The notes below the pieces were generated by a model, which saw nothing but the letters and a program-made list of their open reading frames with translations, was not told where the DNA came from and made no database searches. From assembly GCF_003051005.1 (NCBI RefSeq), contig NZ_QAOW01000009.1, positions 62,001 to 126,000 of the forward strand: DNA of 64,000 nt, written 5' to 3'. The position numbers were made by a program, and so were the translations under genes. This DNA comes from Rhodococcus sp. OK519 (GTDB lineage Bacteria > Actinomycetota > Actinomycetes > Mycobacteriales > Mycobacteriaceae). Position 1 is the first letter of the stretch. Each line of letters begins with the position of its first letter. Of this stretch, positions 1-8,654 are shown in pieces.

Positions 1-1489
1 GCAGGACCGCCACGCGATCCTCAGGACCGCACCCGAGGGCGACCAGCCGCCGGGCCAGCGCCGACGAACTCGCGTCGAGGGCGGTGTAGGTCATCGCGAC
101 GTCGCCGCAGCGGACCGCGATGTGTCCCGACGAAGCCTGCCGCGTCAGCACGTCGGGCAGCAGCACAGGATGGGCCGCGACGGAGTCACCGACGGCGGGC
201 GCCAGTCCGGCCAACTCGTCCGGGGCGCCCAGCGGCAGGTCCTCCACGAGACCGGCGCGGTTGGCGGTGAACGCCGCTAGGTAGTCGAGGAACCGCTGGT
301 GGTGACGACGCAGCGAGCGGACGGTGTAGCGGACGGGGTTTGCCTCGAAGTCGACGCGCAGCCCGCCACCCGCCGATCCGGGGTACACCGTGAGCGAGAG
401 ATCGTCGATCGGGCCGGTGGACAGCACCGTCATCTCCCCGACGACGTCGCCGAAGTGCAGTTCCCGCGCGAATGCCATGACGTTGACGACGGGGCCGAAG
501 ACGCCACCGATGCTGCCGCGGCCGTCGGCATCCGGCAGATCCGCCAGCATCGCGTGGTAGCGGTAACGCTGGTGCCGCAGTGCACCGGTCAGCTCGAGCT
601 GCACGCGGCGGATCAATGCCTCGACGGAGTCGTCGGGATCGATACGCACGACGATCGGCACCACGTTCGATACCGAGCCCGACGTGCGACGGGACGCGGC
701 GGTGGTGCGGGCGGCCACCGGAAGACTCAGGCTCACGACGTCTGCACCCGCCGCCCGTGCCAGATACGCGGCGAAGGCCGCAGTGACGACGGGGACATCG
801 ACATCGACATCGGCTGCGAGGGTTTCCCACACACGACGCGAGGGGACCGACAGCGGCCCGGGACGATCGGCCAGTGACACCGCGGCGGGAAGAGCGGCGA
901 GCCGCGACTGCCAGTGGGCGCGATCGATCGATTCACGGCTGCTGCCGGTGTATTCCGCGTCCTGAGCCGCCAGCTCGCGAAGCGGGATCGCGCGCAGTGG
1001 TTCGGGCTCCAGCCCGCGCATCCACGCCGAGTAGGTCTGCGCCATCCGGTCGACGAGGACGGTCGCGCCGTATCCGTCCAGCACCAGGTGGTGAGCGAAG
1101 CAGTAGAGGTAGTGGTGGCCGTCCCGTAGCCGGATCAGCGTGGTGCCGGCGAGGCGGTCCCGAAACGGGTCGATCGACCGGTTGGTCCTCTCGGTCATCC
1201 ATCGAGTGGCCGCTGTTTCCGGATCATCCTCGTCCGCGAGATCGAGGAAGCCGGGGGCGTCTTCGATTTCGGGAACCACCACCTGCCGCGTCTCGTGGGC
1301 TTCCTCGACAAGAACGACGACGGCCGATTCCAGTTCGCGGGCCGCGTAGTCGCAGGCGGCGAGCAGCAGCTCTCGGTCGAGGGATCCGCGCAGTTCCACG
1401 TTGAGCGCCACGACCAGAGGCACATCTGGGGTGAGCTGTTGCGCCAGAAGGAGCGCCCGTTGGGCGGACGACAGCGAGAAGGGGTGCAC
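1..1489 (-). CDS. Non-ribosomal peptide synthetase, N-terminal part (condensation domain, start of adenylation domain); 3' end outside window
   Basis: The minus-strand frame stays open from 1489 to the window edge, giving 496 codons. Residues 1-15 (HPFSLSSAQRALLLAQQL region) are the usual opening of a condensation domain. The catalytic HHxxxDG motif is present as HHLVLDG at about residues 133-139. Around residue 430 the protein passes into the start of an adenylation domain (DVLTRQASSGHIAVRCGDVAMTY region). The enzyme would condense aminoacyl or acyl groups on carrier domains to build a peptide; the product cannot be told from this part. I chose GTG at 1489 because a GGGGAGGG ribosome site lies just upstream. 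An in-frame ATG at 1513 would place that site inside the gene. An N-terminal condensation domain suggests either a starter that takes an acyl donor or a downstream elongation subunit. Confidence 0.85.
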   Translation of the reverse strand, partial: MHPFSLSSAQRALLLAQQLTPDVPLVVALNVELRGSLDRELLLAACDYAARELESAVVVLVEEAHETRQVVVPEIEDAPGFLDLADEDDPETAATRWMTERTNRSIDPFRDRLAGTTLIRLRDGHHYLYCFAHHLVLDGYGATVLVDRMAQTYSAWMRGLEPEPLRAIPLRELAAQDAEYTGSSRESIDRAHWQSRLAALPAAVSLADRPGPLSVPSRRVWETLAADVDVDVPVVTAAFAAYLARAAGADVVSLSLPVAARTTAASRRTSGSVSNVVPIVVRIDPDDSVEALIRRVQLELTGALRHQRYRYHAMLADLPDADGRGSIGGVFGPVVNVMAFARELHFGDVVGEMTVLSTGPIDDLSLTVYPGSAGGGLRVDFEANPVRYTVRSLRRHHQRFLDYLAAFTANRAGLVEDLPLGAPDELAGLAPAVGDSVAAHPVLLPDVLTRQASSGHIAVRCGDVAMTYTALDASSSALARRLVALGCGPEDRVAVL

Positions 1490-1701
1490 GATCAACCCTC
1501 CCCCTTTTTCCATCCGATGAAACCGTACTGATTGCCCCGGTTACTCCCGCGTTCGGTGCACAGCCTCTACGATCCTATTGGTCCGGATCCGGGCACCTCA
1601 CAACTTACTGTGCCCCATCGAAGCTCACCACTTGGGCGGTCGCCCAAATTGAATCCGGATACGCTGAACCATCCACCACGACCAATAGGGGGATTCGTCT
1701 C

Positions 1702-3558
1702 GTGGCCCAGATCGATTCCGATGGCACCGCTTCGACCTCGCCGGATGCCGGGACTCCACCCGAGAACCGTCGACGTCGGCGAAGCTCGCAACCACGCTCC
1801 GTGCGAAAGCGCCGACGCCGCATCGTGATCGGCACCTCGTGCGCGGTCGCGGTGATCGCCGCGTGGGGCGGCTTCGTGGCCTACGAGGCAATGCAAGCGA
1901 AGTCGAACCTCGAGCGGGCGCGGGACCACGCGACAACGACGAAAGATGCACTACTGGCCGGTAACTCCGCGCAGGCGGCGACCGCGGCCGGTGACGCCGC
2001 GAAGTACGCCGGCCGTGCGCAGGACGCAACCGAGTCGCTGAACTGGCGGGCCGCCGCAGCCGTTCCGTGGCTGGGCGGGCCCCTCGAGACGACACGTCAG
2101 ATCACCGACGTGGTACGCGGACTCACCGACGAAGTACTCGCCCCGGCGGTGCAGGCTGGTTCGGTGATCGCTCCCGATCGACTGGTTCGCGACGGCGCCC
2201 GGATCGATCTGGCCCCGCTGCGCGAGGCGTCCCCCGCACTGGCCGATTCCGCGGCCGCGGCAGCCGCATTGGCCGCACAGGCCGACGCCGTCGACAGCAC
2301 GTTCCTGGGCGCTGTCGACTCCGCTCGGATTCAACTACAGGAGCAGACCGCCGAGCTGTCCCAACTGCTTGGAAACGTCTCCACCGCAGCGCAGATCGTG
2401 CCGTCGATGATGGGCGCCGACGGGCCCCGCACCTACTTCGTGGGGTTCCAGACCAACGCGGAGGCCCGCGGCACGGGCGGGCTGTTAGGCGGCTTCGGTG
2501 AACTGCGCGCCGTGGACGGCGCGGTTCGCGTGGAGGATCTGGGCAGCAACAAGGAACTTTCGATCAACGACAAGAAGCCCATCGACCTGGGTCCGGATTT
2601 CGAGAAGCAGTACGGAATCAGCCGTCCGACCACCGATTTCCGCAACAGCAACGTCAGCTCGCACTTTCCGTACGCGGCACAGATCTGGCAGTCGCTGTGG
2701 GCGCAGGAATCGGGTGAGCAGGTGGACGGCGTCATCGCCACGGATCCGGTGGCGCTCAGCTACATCCTGGATGTGGTGGGGCCGGTGACGATGCCGGACG
2801 GCGAGAAGGTCACAGCCGACAACGTCGTGGAACTGACGGAGTCCACAGCGTATTCGCGTTTCGCGAACGACAACAATGCCCGCAAGGCGTACCTGCAGAC
2901 CATTGCCGGCAAGGTTGTTGAGCGCATGACCGGCAAGATCTCGAACCCAAAGGCGCTGCTGGAGGCGTTGGGGCAGGCGGCTAGCGAACGACGGATCGCT
3001 GTATGGAGCTCGAATCCAGAGGAGCAGCGAGTTCTCGAAGGAACGGTTCTGGGCCACACAGTTCCGGATGATCCCGCACCGTACGCCGGCCTGGTGATCA
3101 ACAATCTGGGTGGCAACAAGCTGGACTACTACCTGGAACGGGAAATCGACTACACGGCAGAAAGATGCGTGGGCGATACCCGACAGTCGACCGTCACCGT
3201 CCGCCTCACCAACACCCTGCCGCCCGGCGACTACACCAAATACGTTGCGGGAATGTTCGACAACCCGGCCGGTGCCCCAGCGGGTACCAATCTCACCAAC
3301 CTGTCGCTCATCGCCACCCAGGGCGCCAAGCTGAACAAAGTGACCGTCGACGGCAAGCCTGCTTTTGCCTTCACCGGAGCCGAGCGCGGACACCCCGTCT
3401 TCGACATCCAGACACAGGTGCGACAGGGACAGACGATCGAAGTGAAGTACGAGCTGACTGAGCCTGTGGCCGCGGGTGAGGCGCGGGTGCCGGTCCAGGC
3501 ATTGGTCGATTCGGCAAAGACCAGCATCGATGTGTCGACGTGCAGAATCGCCCCCTAG
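1702..3558 (+). CDS. DUF4012 domain-containing membrane-anchored protein
   Basis: 618 residues. An Arg/Lys-rich cytoplasmic N-terminus is followed by one membrane segment (about residues 38-60) and a large extracytoplasmic domain that I recognise as DUF4012 (TYFVGFQTNAEARGTGGLLGG region and the later GDYTKYVAGMFDNPAG region). DUF4012 proteins occur beside surface-polysaccharide clusters in actinobacteria; their biochemical role is not established. The GTG start at 1702 has an AGGGGGA ribosome site. It is divergent from the NRPS gene and separated from the exopolysaccharide operon only by the insertion sequence, so it may belong functionally to the polysaccharide locus (inference). Confidence 0.9.
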   Translation: MAQIDSDGTASTSPDAGTPPENRRRRRSSQPRSVRKRRRRIVIGTSCAVAVIAAWGGFVAYEAMQAKSNLERARDHATTTKDALLAGNSAQAATAAGDAAKYAGRAQDATESLNWRAAAAVPWLGGPLETTRQITDVVRGLTDEVLAPAVQAGSVIAPDRLVRDGARIDLAPLREASPALADSAAAAAALAAQADAVDSTFLGAVDSARIQLQEQTAELSQLLGNVSTAAQIVPSMMGADGPRTYFVGFQTNAEARGTGGLLGGFGELRAVDGAVRVEDLGSNKELSINDKKPIDLGPDFEKQYGISRPTTDFRNSNVSSHFPYAAQIWQSLWAQESGEQVDGVIATDPVALSYILDVVGPVTMPDGEKVTADNVVELTESTAYSRFANDNNARKAYLQTIAGKVVERMTGKISNPKALLEALGQAASERRIAVWSSNPEEQRVLEGTVLGHTVPDDPAPYAGLVINNLGGNKLDYYLEREIDYTAERCVGDTRQSTVTVRLTNTLPPGDYTKYVAGMFDNPAGAPAGTNLTNLSLIATQGAKLNKVTVDGKPAFAFTGAERGHPVFDIQTQVRQGQTIEVKYELTEPVAAGEARVPVQALVDSAKTSIDVSTCRIAP

Positions 3559-3593
3559 GCGAAGACACATACGACCCAGTCTCAACGCGATTG

Positions 3594-3624
3594 CCTGGTG
3601 CCGCACGCTAGGTGCGGCGCCAGG
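3594..3624 (+). terminator. Hairpin terminator after the DUF4012 gene
   Basis: 13-bp stem (CCTGGTGCCGCAC against GTGCGGCGCCAGG, one wobble pair) with a 5-nt loop, 35 nt after the stop codon. There is no T-run, which is common in actinobacteria. Confidence 0.7.
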
Positions 3625-3636
3625 AAGCCGCCTAGC

Positions 3637-3666
3637 TGTACCCGGTCAGGACGTTGGTAGCGGGCG
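3637..3666 (+). repeat. Left terminal inverted repeat of the IS481-type element
   Basis: 30 bp starting TGTACC; 22 of 30 positions match the inverted right end. Confidence 0.75.
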
Positions 3667-3678
3667 TGTCGACTTGAT

Positions 3679-3740
3679 GTGAAGAGAACCTCCGAGTGGG
3701 GTGTGGCTTGTCTAAGGCCCACATCCGCTCGGAGGTTCTC
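3679..3740 (+). promoter_or_regulatory. Inverted repeat in the transposase leader
   Basis: GAGAACCTCCGAG is repeated in inverted form as CTCGGAGGTTCTC directly before the GTG start of the transposase. The second arm contains its GGAGG ribosome site, so folding of the leader RNA could hide the ribosome site and limit transposase synthesis, for example in read-through transcripts (inference). Confidence 0.55.
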
Positions 3741-4707
3741 GTGTCCCACCGTAATGCCCGAACCACATATCTCGGGAGAATGCTCATCGTCGAGCGCTAC
3801 CGAGATGGCTGGCCGAAAGCGCATATCGCCAGCGCAATGGGGATATCCCGGAAGTGCGTGTCGACGTGGGTGGCCCGCTACGCAGCAGAAGGCGAAGCAG
3901 GTTTGCACGATCGGCCCTCCCGCCCGCACACCATGCCGACCCGAACCTCGCCCGCCATCGAGGACCAGATCGTCGAGCTACGTGTGCGTGAGCGACGCGG
4001 ACCGGACTGGCTCGCAGCCGAACTCGATGTGCCGGCCCGCACTGTCTCGCGAGTCCTGCGGCGCCACCAGGTGCCACACCTGGCGGACTTGGACCCGATG
4101 ACCGGTCGGGTGATCCGCACGTCGAAAACCACCGCCGTGCGCTACGAACGTGAGCGGCCCGGCGAACTGGTGCACATGGACGCCCGTAAAGCTAGGCAGA
4201 ATCCCCGACGGTGGTGGATGGCGCGCGCACGGACGAGTCGCCGGATCGACAGCCCGCGACCGCAGCACCCGGACCGGTTTCGACTACGTCCACTCGCTCG
4301 TCGACGACCACTCCCGACTCGCCTACTCGGAGATCCTCCCGGACGAAAAGGGCTCCACCTGTTCGGGTTTCTTGACCAGAGCGATCGACTACTTCGCGGA
4401 CCACGGAAACACGAGAATCGAGCGGTTGATGACCGACAACGCCTGGGCCTACCGATGGTCCCTACGCGCGGTCTGCGCCGAACACGGGATCAAGCAGAAG
4501 TTCATCAGACCGCACTGCCCGTGGCAGAACGGCAAGGTCGAACGCCTCAACCGGACCCTGCAAACCGAGTGGGCCTACCGTCAGGTCTTTACCAGCAACA
4601 CCGATCGCGCCGACGCACTTGCACCCTGGCTCGAGTACTACAACACTCGACGACGCCACAGCGCACTCGGAGGACTCCCACCGATCAGCCGCCTGACACC
4701 AACCTGA
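3741..4707 (+). pseudogene. IS481-family transposase, frameshifted
   Basis: The N-terminal part (MSHRNARTTYLGRM region, helix-turn-helix, to ERPGELVHMD) is in one frame to about 4185. The rest (KLGRIPDGGGWRAHGR, the DDE core with VDDHSRLAYSEI and MTDNAW, HCPWQNGKVERLNRTLQ, then YYNTRRRHSALGG) continues in the +1 frame to the stop at 4707. One extra A in the TAAAGC stretch at about 4185-4188 explains the shift, because removing it restores RKLGRIPD. The DDE residues are otherwise intact. No obvious slippery heptamer is present, so I read this as a disabling mutation rather than programmed frameshifting; a sequencing error is also possible. Confidence 0.8.
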
Positions 4708-4719
4708 TGGCCAGGTACA
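4690..4719 (-). repeat. Right terminal inverted repeat of the IS481-type element
   Basis: On the minus strand it starts TGTACC at 4719. It overlaps the last codons of the transposase. Confidence 0.75.
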
Positions 4720-4730
4720 CCTACTGCCTT

Positions 4731-6050
4731 CTACGGGCGCCCGAGGCCCCTATAGGCCCACCCGGCGGACCGCCAGACCAGCGGATCCAGGCAATTGCGC
4801 CCATCAATGAGAACCTTCTTCCTCACGACCGCGGCCAAGTCCTCAGGCTGCAGCTTGCGGAACTCTGCCCACTCGGTCAATACGAGTATGACGTCTGCCT
4901 CCTCGCATGCCTCCCGAACTGATCCTGCGTAGGTCAGCGTCGGGAAGAGCGCGCGCGAGTTGTCCATCGCCTTTGGGTCATAGATGTTGACGGTCGCACC
5001 TTGAAGCTGAATCTGTCCGGCCACATTCAGGGCTGGCGAATCTCGAACATCGTCAGAATCCGGCTTGAATGCCGCACCCAGCACCGCGACTCGAGCGCCG
5101 AGTAGCGAACCACAAGCCTCCCGGGCAAGTTCCACCATGCTCGTGCGACGTCGCATATTGATGTTGTCGACTTCCCGCAGGAACGTGAGAGCCTGGTCCA
5201 CTCCCAGTTCACCAGCACGCGCCATGAAGGCACGGATGTCCTTCGGCAAGCAGCCACCGCCGAAACCGACACCCGCGTTGAGGAACCGGCGCCCAATGCG
5301 CGCGTCATGTCCGATCGCGTCGGCCAGCACAGTGACGTCAGCGCCGGCAGCCTCGCACACCTCGGATATCGCGTTGATGAACGAGATCTTCGTAGCGAGG
5401 AAGGCGTTCGCGGAGGCCTTGACGAGTTCTGCGGTCGCGAGATCAGTGACGAGGAAGGGAATACTCTCGTCCAAGAGCTGCGCATACACCTCGCGGGCGA
5501 CGGACTCCGCTCGGCCGGGTCGATCGCGGTCCACACCCAGCACCAGACGATCAGGGTGAATCGTGTCTTGAACGGCGAATCCCTCGCGAAGGAACTCCGG
5601 ATTCCACGCGACCTCAACCCCATCGCCCGCAGGTGCCAGCTCCCTGGCGCGTGCGCCGAGGCGTTCAGCGGTGCCAACCGGAACGGTTGACTTGCCGAAG
5701 ATGATCGCCGGCTCGGTTAGAAGGGGTGCCAACGTGTCAATCACCGCATCCACGTAGCGGAGATCCGCTGCATACTCGCCCTTCTTCTGTGGTGTACCAA
5801 CGCCGAGGAAGTGGACGTCAGCAAAAGCGGCTGCCTCCTCGTACGAGGACGTAAACTGCAGGCGGCCGGCGTCAATGTTGCGCCGCAGCACCTCCTCGAG
5901 GCCAGGCTCGTAGAACGGCACTTCGCCCGCTTCGAGCTTCGCCAACTTGGCGGGGTCGACATCGACACCAAGCACTTCGTGGCCGAGTTCCGCCATGCAG
6001 GCAGCATGAGTGGCACCCAGGTAACCGGTTCCAAAAACTGACATCTTCAT
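4731..6050 (-). CDS. ugd: UDP-glucose 6-dehydrogenase
   Basis: 439 residues, the usual length. The enzyme oxidises UDP-glucose to UDP-glucuronate with two NAD+. The N-terminal Rossmann motif is FGTGYLGATH (residues 6-15). The catalytic cysteine lies in GFGGGCLPKD (Cys267). The C-terminal UDP-binding domain follows (FKPDSDDVRDSPALNV region). It is the last gene of the exopolysaccharide operon, so UDP-glucuronate is a likely building block of the polymer. In M. tuberculosis udgA (Rv0322) lies beside dcd (Rv0321); here dcd is 9 kb away with the polysaccharide genes in between, which suggests that the cluster was inserted at that ancestral junction (inference). Confidence 0.95.
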   Translation of the reverse strand: MKMSVFGTGYLGATHAACMAELGHEVLGVDVDPAKLAKLEAGEVPFYEPGLEEVLRRNIDAGRLQFTSSYEEAAAFADVHFLGVGTPQKKGEYAADLRYVDAVIDTLAPLLTEPAIIFGKSTVPVGTAERLGARARELAPAGDGVEVAWNPEFLREGFAVQDTIHPDRLVLGVDRDRPGRAESVAREVYAQLLDESIPFLVTDLATAELVKASANAFLATKISFINAISEVCEAAGADVTVLADAIGHDARIGRRFLNAGVGFGGGCLPKDIRAFMARAGELGVDQALTFLREVDNINMRRRTSMVELAREACGSLLGARVAVLGAAFKPDSDDVRDSPALNVAGQIQLQGATVNIYDPKAMDNSRALFPTLTYAGSVREACEEADVILVLTEWAEFRKLQPEDLAAVVRKKVLIDGRNCLDPLVWRSAGWAYRGLGRP

Positions 6051-6158
6051 CGATACGTCCTTACGGTAAATTCACAATTGCTGACTCAGCCAAGAAAGTC
6101 GTACACCAACGAGGTCTCGCGCCATCACTCAAAGCAACACCAAGACTGCCGAGGAAAG

Positions 6159-7397
6159 CTACTCAAAATTCCGGAGCGCCGCTTCTCTCAGACGGTCAAG
6201 GTCCGATTCCGCGACTCCGCGTTCCGCGAGCCCTTGAAGGATGACGGCCTGCGACACCTCAAGTAGCTTTAGGCCGACCCCCTCCCCCGGACTGAGGCAC
6301 ATTCGCTCCTCGCTCAGAAGGCGGTACAAGCCCTCGACCTTCCCCTGACTGGCCAACGTAACCGGGTAAGTCCCCGCGAGAATTGAGAGAACCGCGAGAT
6401 GCATGCGCCCAGTGACCACCAACGTAGACCGGCGAGCCAGTGCAAAAACTTGGTCTGGGGACAGCAGATCAGATAATACGAAGCAACTCGCCGGTTTATA
6501 CTTGGCGAGCACCTCCGATAGGGCGACGTAATCATCATTCCCACGACGTCGCACATGCGGAATGAAAACAAACGACCACGAACCGGAATCAAATTTGCGT
6601 AGAAATTCCGCATACTCGTCCGCCTGAGAAAATTCGCTTTGCAGTAGTGCGCTGACATTCACAACCATAATGCGCCTGCCAGTCCGCTCTTCCTGCGATA
6701 CCCAATCGAACACATCTGCATGCTCCGGGACGCCACCGATACGTGCGAAAACAAGGTCAGCGGCAGCTGTCGGCTCTTCCACGCCTATGCGCTGGAGTCG
6801 CTCCACGGAGACCGGGTCCCGAACAGTCAATTGAACTGAATCTTGAACCCGCCTCAACGCCGCAGTCGCTGACTCCACTGCGTGACCGTTCCAACTAAAC
6901 CCGACGACCCTCGCCTGCGAGCCGAGCCGTGCCGCGATTGCAGCACACGACAGCCGAGCGACGGAGGCGCGCGGGTTATAGGCGCCATCCATGGTGTCCG
7001 CGCCGATAACCCATGTGTTCAGAGAGGACTCCGCGGTCCGCGAGAAGGCCCACACATCGCGCAGCCGCGCGACGGGATTCCCGTAAAGCAAATCCTTCAG
7101 GACCAGAACTGAAGTCCTTTCCTTAAACCTGTCGGGGATCGAAAACGCCGCGGGGTTTCGCACAATGACCACGACAGACTCTGAAGTGTTATCAAGCGCC
7201 GACTCCAGCAGTGCTTGGTCCCCGATATTCCCATCGCCTGGCGGCGCCACGATGCATACCGAATACCGCGCACCCGAGCCAGACCCGCGCCGCCGAACAC
7301 CAGCAACCCTCGCAACGACATTGTCGGTTGCGATGACAGCGTGCGCATATGCCGGGTGTCGGACTGCAGCCTTGAGGGCCGCTATTATTCTAGACAC
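6159..7397 (-). CDS. Polysaccharide pyruvyl transferase family protein
   Basis: 412 residues. The family hallmark is GDGNIGDQALLES (about residues 54-66), and the C-terminal VTGRMHLAVLSILAG motif is typical of CsaB/WcaK-type enzymes (PF04230). Such enzymes transfer pyruvate from phosphoenolpyruvate to a sugar hydroxyl to make a ketal, adding negative charge to a surface glycan. The GTG start at 7397 overlaps the end of the flippase gene by 8 bp, which indicates translational coupling. The coding sequence is noticeably AT-richer than the fatty-acid genes on the right. The acceptor sugar is unknown. Confidence 0.87.
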   Translation of the reverse strand: MSRIIAALKAAVRHPAYAHAVIATDNVVARVAGVRRRGSGSGARYSVCIVAPPGDGNIGDQALLESALDNTSESVVVIVRNPAAFSIPDRFKERTSVLVLKDLLYGNPVARLRDVWAFSRTAESSLNTWVIGADTMDGAYNPRASVARLSCAAIAARLGSQARVVGFSWNGHAVESATAALRRVQDSVQLTVRDPVSVERLQRIGVEEPTAAADLVFARIGGVPEHADVFDWVSQEERTGRRIMVVNVSALLQSEFSQADEYAEFLRKFDSGSWSFVFIPHVRRRGNDDYVALSEVLAKYKPASCFVLSDLLSPDQVFALARRSTLVVTGRMHLAVLSILAGTYPVTLASQGKVEGLYRLLSEERMCLSPGEGVGLKLLEVSQAVILQGLAERGVAESDLDRLREAALRNFE

Positions 7398-8643
7398 TTT
7401 CAGAGCTCCTTCTTGCCTCGGGACTAAAAGACGAAAGCGAACGAGACAACAGCAGCCATGAAGAAACTGATCGGATGGAGTTTCCGATCATCAGCCCAAC
7501 CTGAGAACCACCAGCGCCATAGCCTGCGGAACCGATCGCAACGAAAACAAGCGTAATAGGCGCCATGACGGCCTTGATGTACATCGAGTTCTTCACTTTT
7601 CCGATCGCACGCAAGGCCAACCCCGGCCCGACGCTGATTCCCAACAGGCACACCGCTCCCGCAGCGAACGGGAGAGTGTCAAGTCCGCCGACAGCAGACT
7701 CTCCCAGCATGGCACTCACAACCGAGGACGGCAGGAGTCCGACCGCCAGAACCCACCCCACGGACAAGGCCGTGACGCCTGCTCCATATCCCGCTGCAAC
7801 CAGCTGCAATCCTCTTTTGCTTCCTTGACGAGCAAACCGAGTTACCTCAGGACTGAGCGCGAAACTCACACCAAGCGTAAATACCATAATGGGCATCAAA
7901 AGAATCTGGGCGGCGCGAAGATCGCCGGAAGCCTGGAACCCGCCAGTAATCACCAGAACAAACACTGTTAATTGGTTGATTCCACTACTAAGCATAAAGT
8001 CGACCGCGTACACAAATCCAACGCGGTAACCGTCCTTCAGCCAAGCAACACACGAGCCAATCGCGAAGCGAGCCCCAGTCCGCCACACACCGACTAGAAC
8101 ACTTGCTGCAGCACCCACCTCCCAACAGATAATGAATTCTGTCAGAGATCGCTGCGACGCGATAAGAATCATCAGTGGCACTTGAACCGCGAGCCATAGG
8201 ACCTCAGAAGCGAATGCCCATTTCGGAGCACCCTCATCGATCATGACGTACCGCAGACCGTCCTGGATCAACACAAGCGGCATGGCGCTGGCGAAGACGA
8301 CCGAGAGAAGCACATCACGGGAGAGAATGATCGCGACCAGAAATACGATAACCCCGAAAAACAGTCCCAATACCATGTTTGTGGAGAGATTCGCGGTTGA
8401 TCGCATCCGCCCCTTGTGTCCGGCAACGGAACTTTCGTTGAAAATCATCGGCTCGCTCGTAAAAGCTCGGCCAATCCCGACGACGACGCTGTATATCGCC
8501 ATCAGCGTGGCAAACATGCCGAGGATGCTTGTATCCAGGGCTCTGGCGATCAGAACACTAAAGATAAAATTCGACGCACTCGACGCCACTTGCGTACCTA
8601 CGGACCACCCCAATCGCCGCACTACGCGAAATAGCTTCACCAA
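7390..8643 (-). CDS. Wzx-like polysaccharide flippase (multidrug/oligosaccharidyl-lipid/polysaccharide exporter superfamily)
   Basis: 417 residues with about a dozen hydrophobic segments and no soluble domain. The opening (VGTQVASSASNFIFSVLIARAL) is typical of Wzx-type flippases, where the first helix is followed by the conserved ARAL segment. It would move the undecaprenyl-linked repeat unit across the membrane. It lies between the Wzy-like gene (11-bp gap) and the pyruvyl transferase (overlap). Sequence alone does not give its substrate. Confidence 0.8.
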   Translation of the reverse strand: MVKLFRVVRRLGWSVGTQVASSASNFIFSVLIARALDTSILGMFATLMAIYSVVVGIGRAFTSEPMIFNESSVAGHKGRMRSTANLSTNMVLGLFFGVIVFLVAIILSRDVLLSVVFASAMPLVLIQDGLRYVMIDEGAPKWAFASEVLWLAVQVPLMILIASQRSLTEFIICWEVGAAASVLVGVWRTGARFAIGSCVAWLKDGYRVGFVYAVDFMLSSGINQLTVFVLVITGGFQASGDLRAAQILLMPIMVFTLGVSFALSPEVTRFARQGSKRGLQLVAAGYGAGVTALSVGWVLAVGLLPSSVVSAMLGESAVGGLDTLPFAAGAVCLLGISVGPGLALRAIGKVKNSMYIKAVMAPITLVFVAIGSAGYGAGGSQVGLMIGNSIRSVSSWLLLSRSLSSFSPEARRSSESV

Positions 8644-8654
8644 TCTTCGCCCCT

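Larger units (their letters stand above)
3637..4719 (+). mobile_element. IS481-family insertion sequence, 1083 bp
   Basis: The ends were located by comparing the flanks. The left end begins TGTACCCGGTCAGG at 3637, and the reverse complement of the right end begins TGTACCTGGCCATC at 4719. The two match at 22 of the first 30 positions, a typical imperfect terminal inverted repeat. The flanking bases are CCTAGC on the left and CCTACT on the right, so at most CCTA is shared and no clean target duplication is visible. Between the ends lies one transposase reading frame broken by a +1 shift. The element sits 12 bp from the stop codon of the UDP-glucose dehydrogenase gene and 12 bp past the hairpin after the DUF4012 gene, so it probably disrupted nothing. 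Confidence 0.85.

Noticed and set aside
2485-3606. Minus-strand open frame of 373 codons
   Set aside because: Antisense to the DUF4012 gene; no domain, odd composition.
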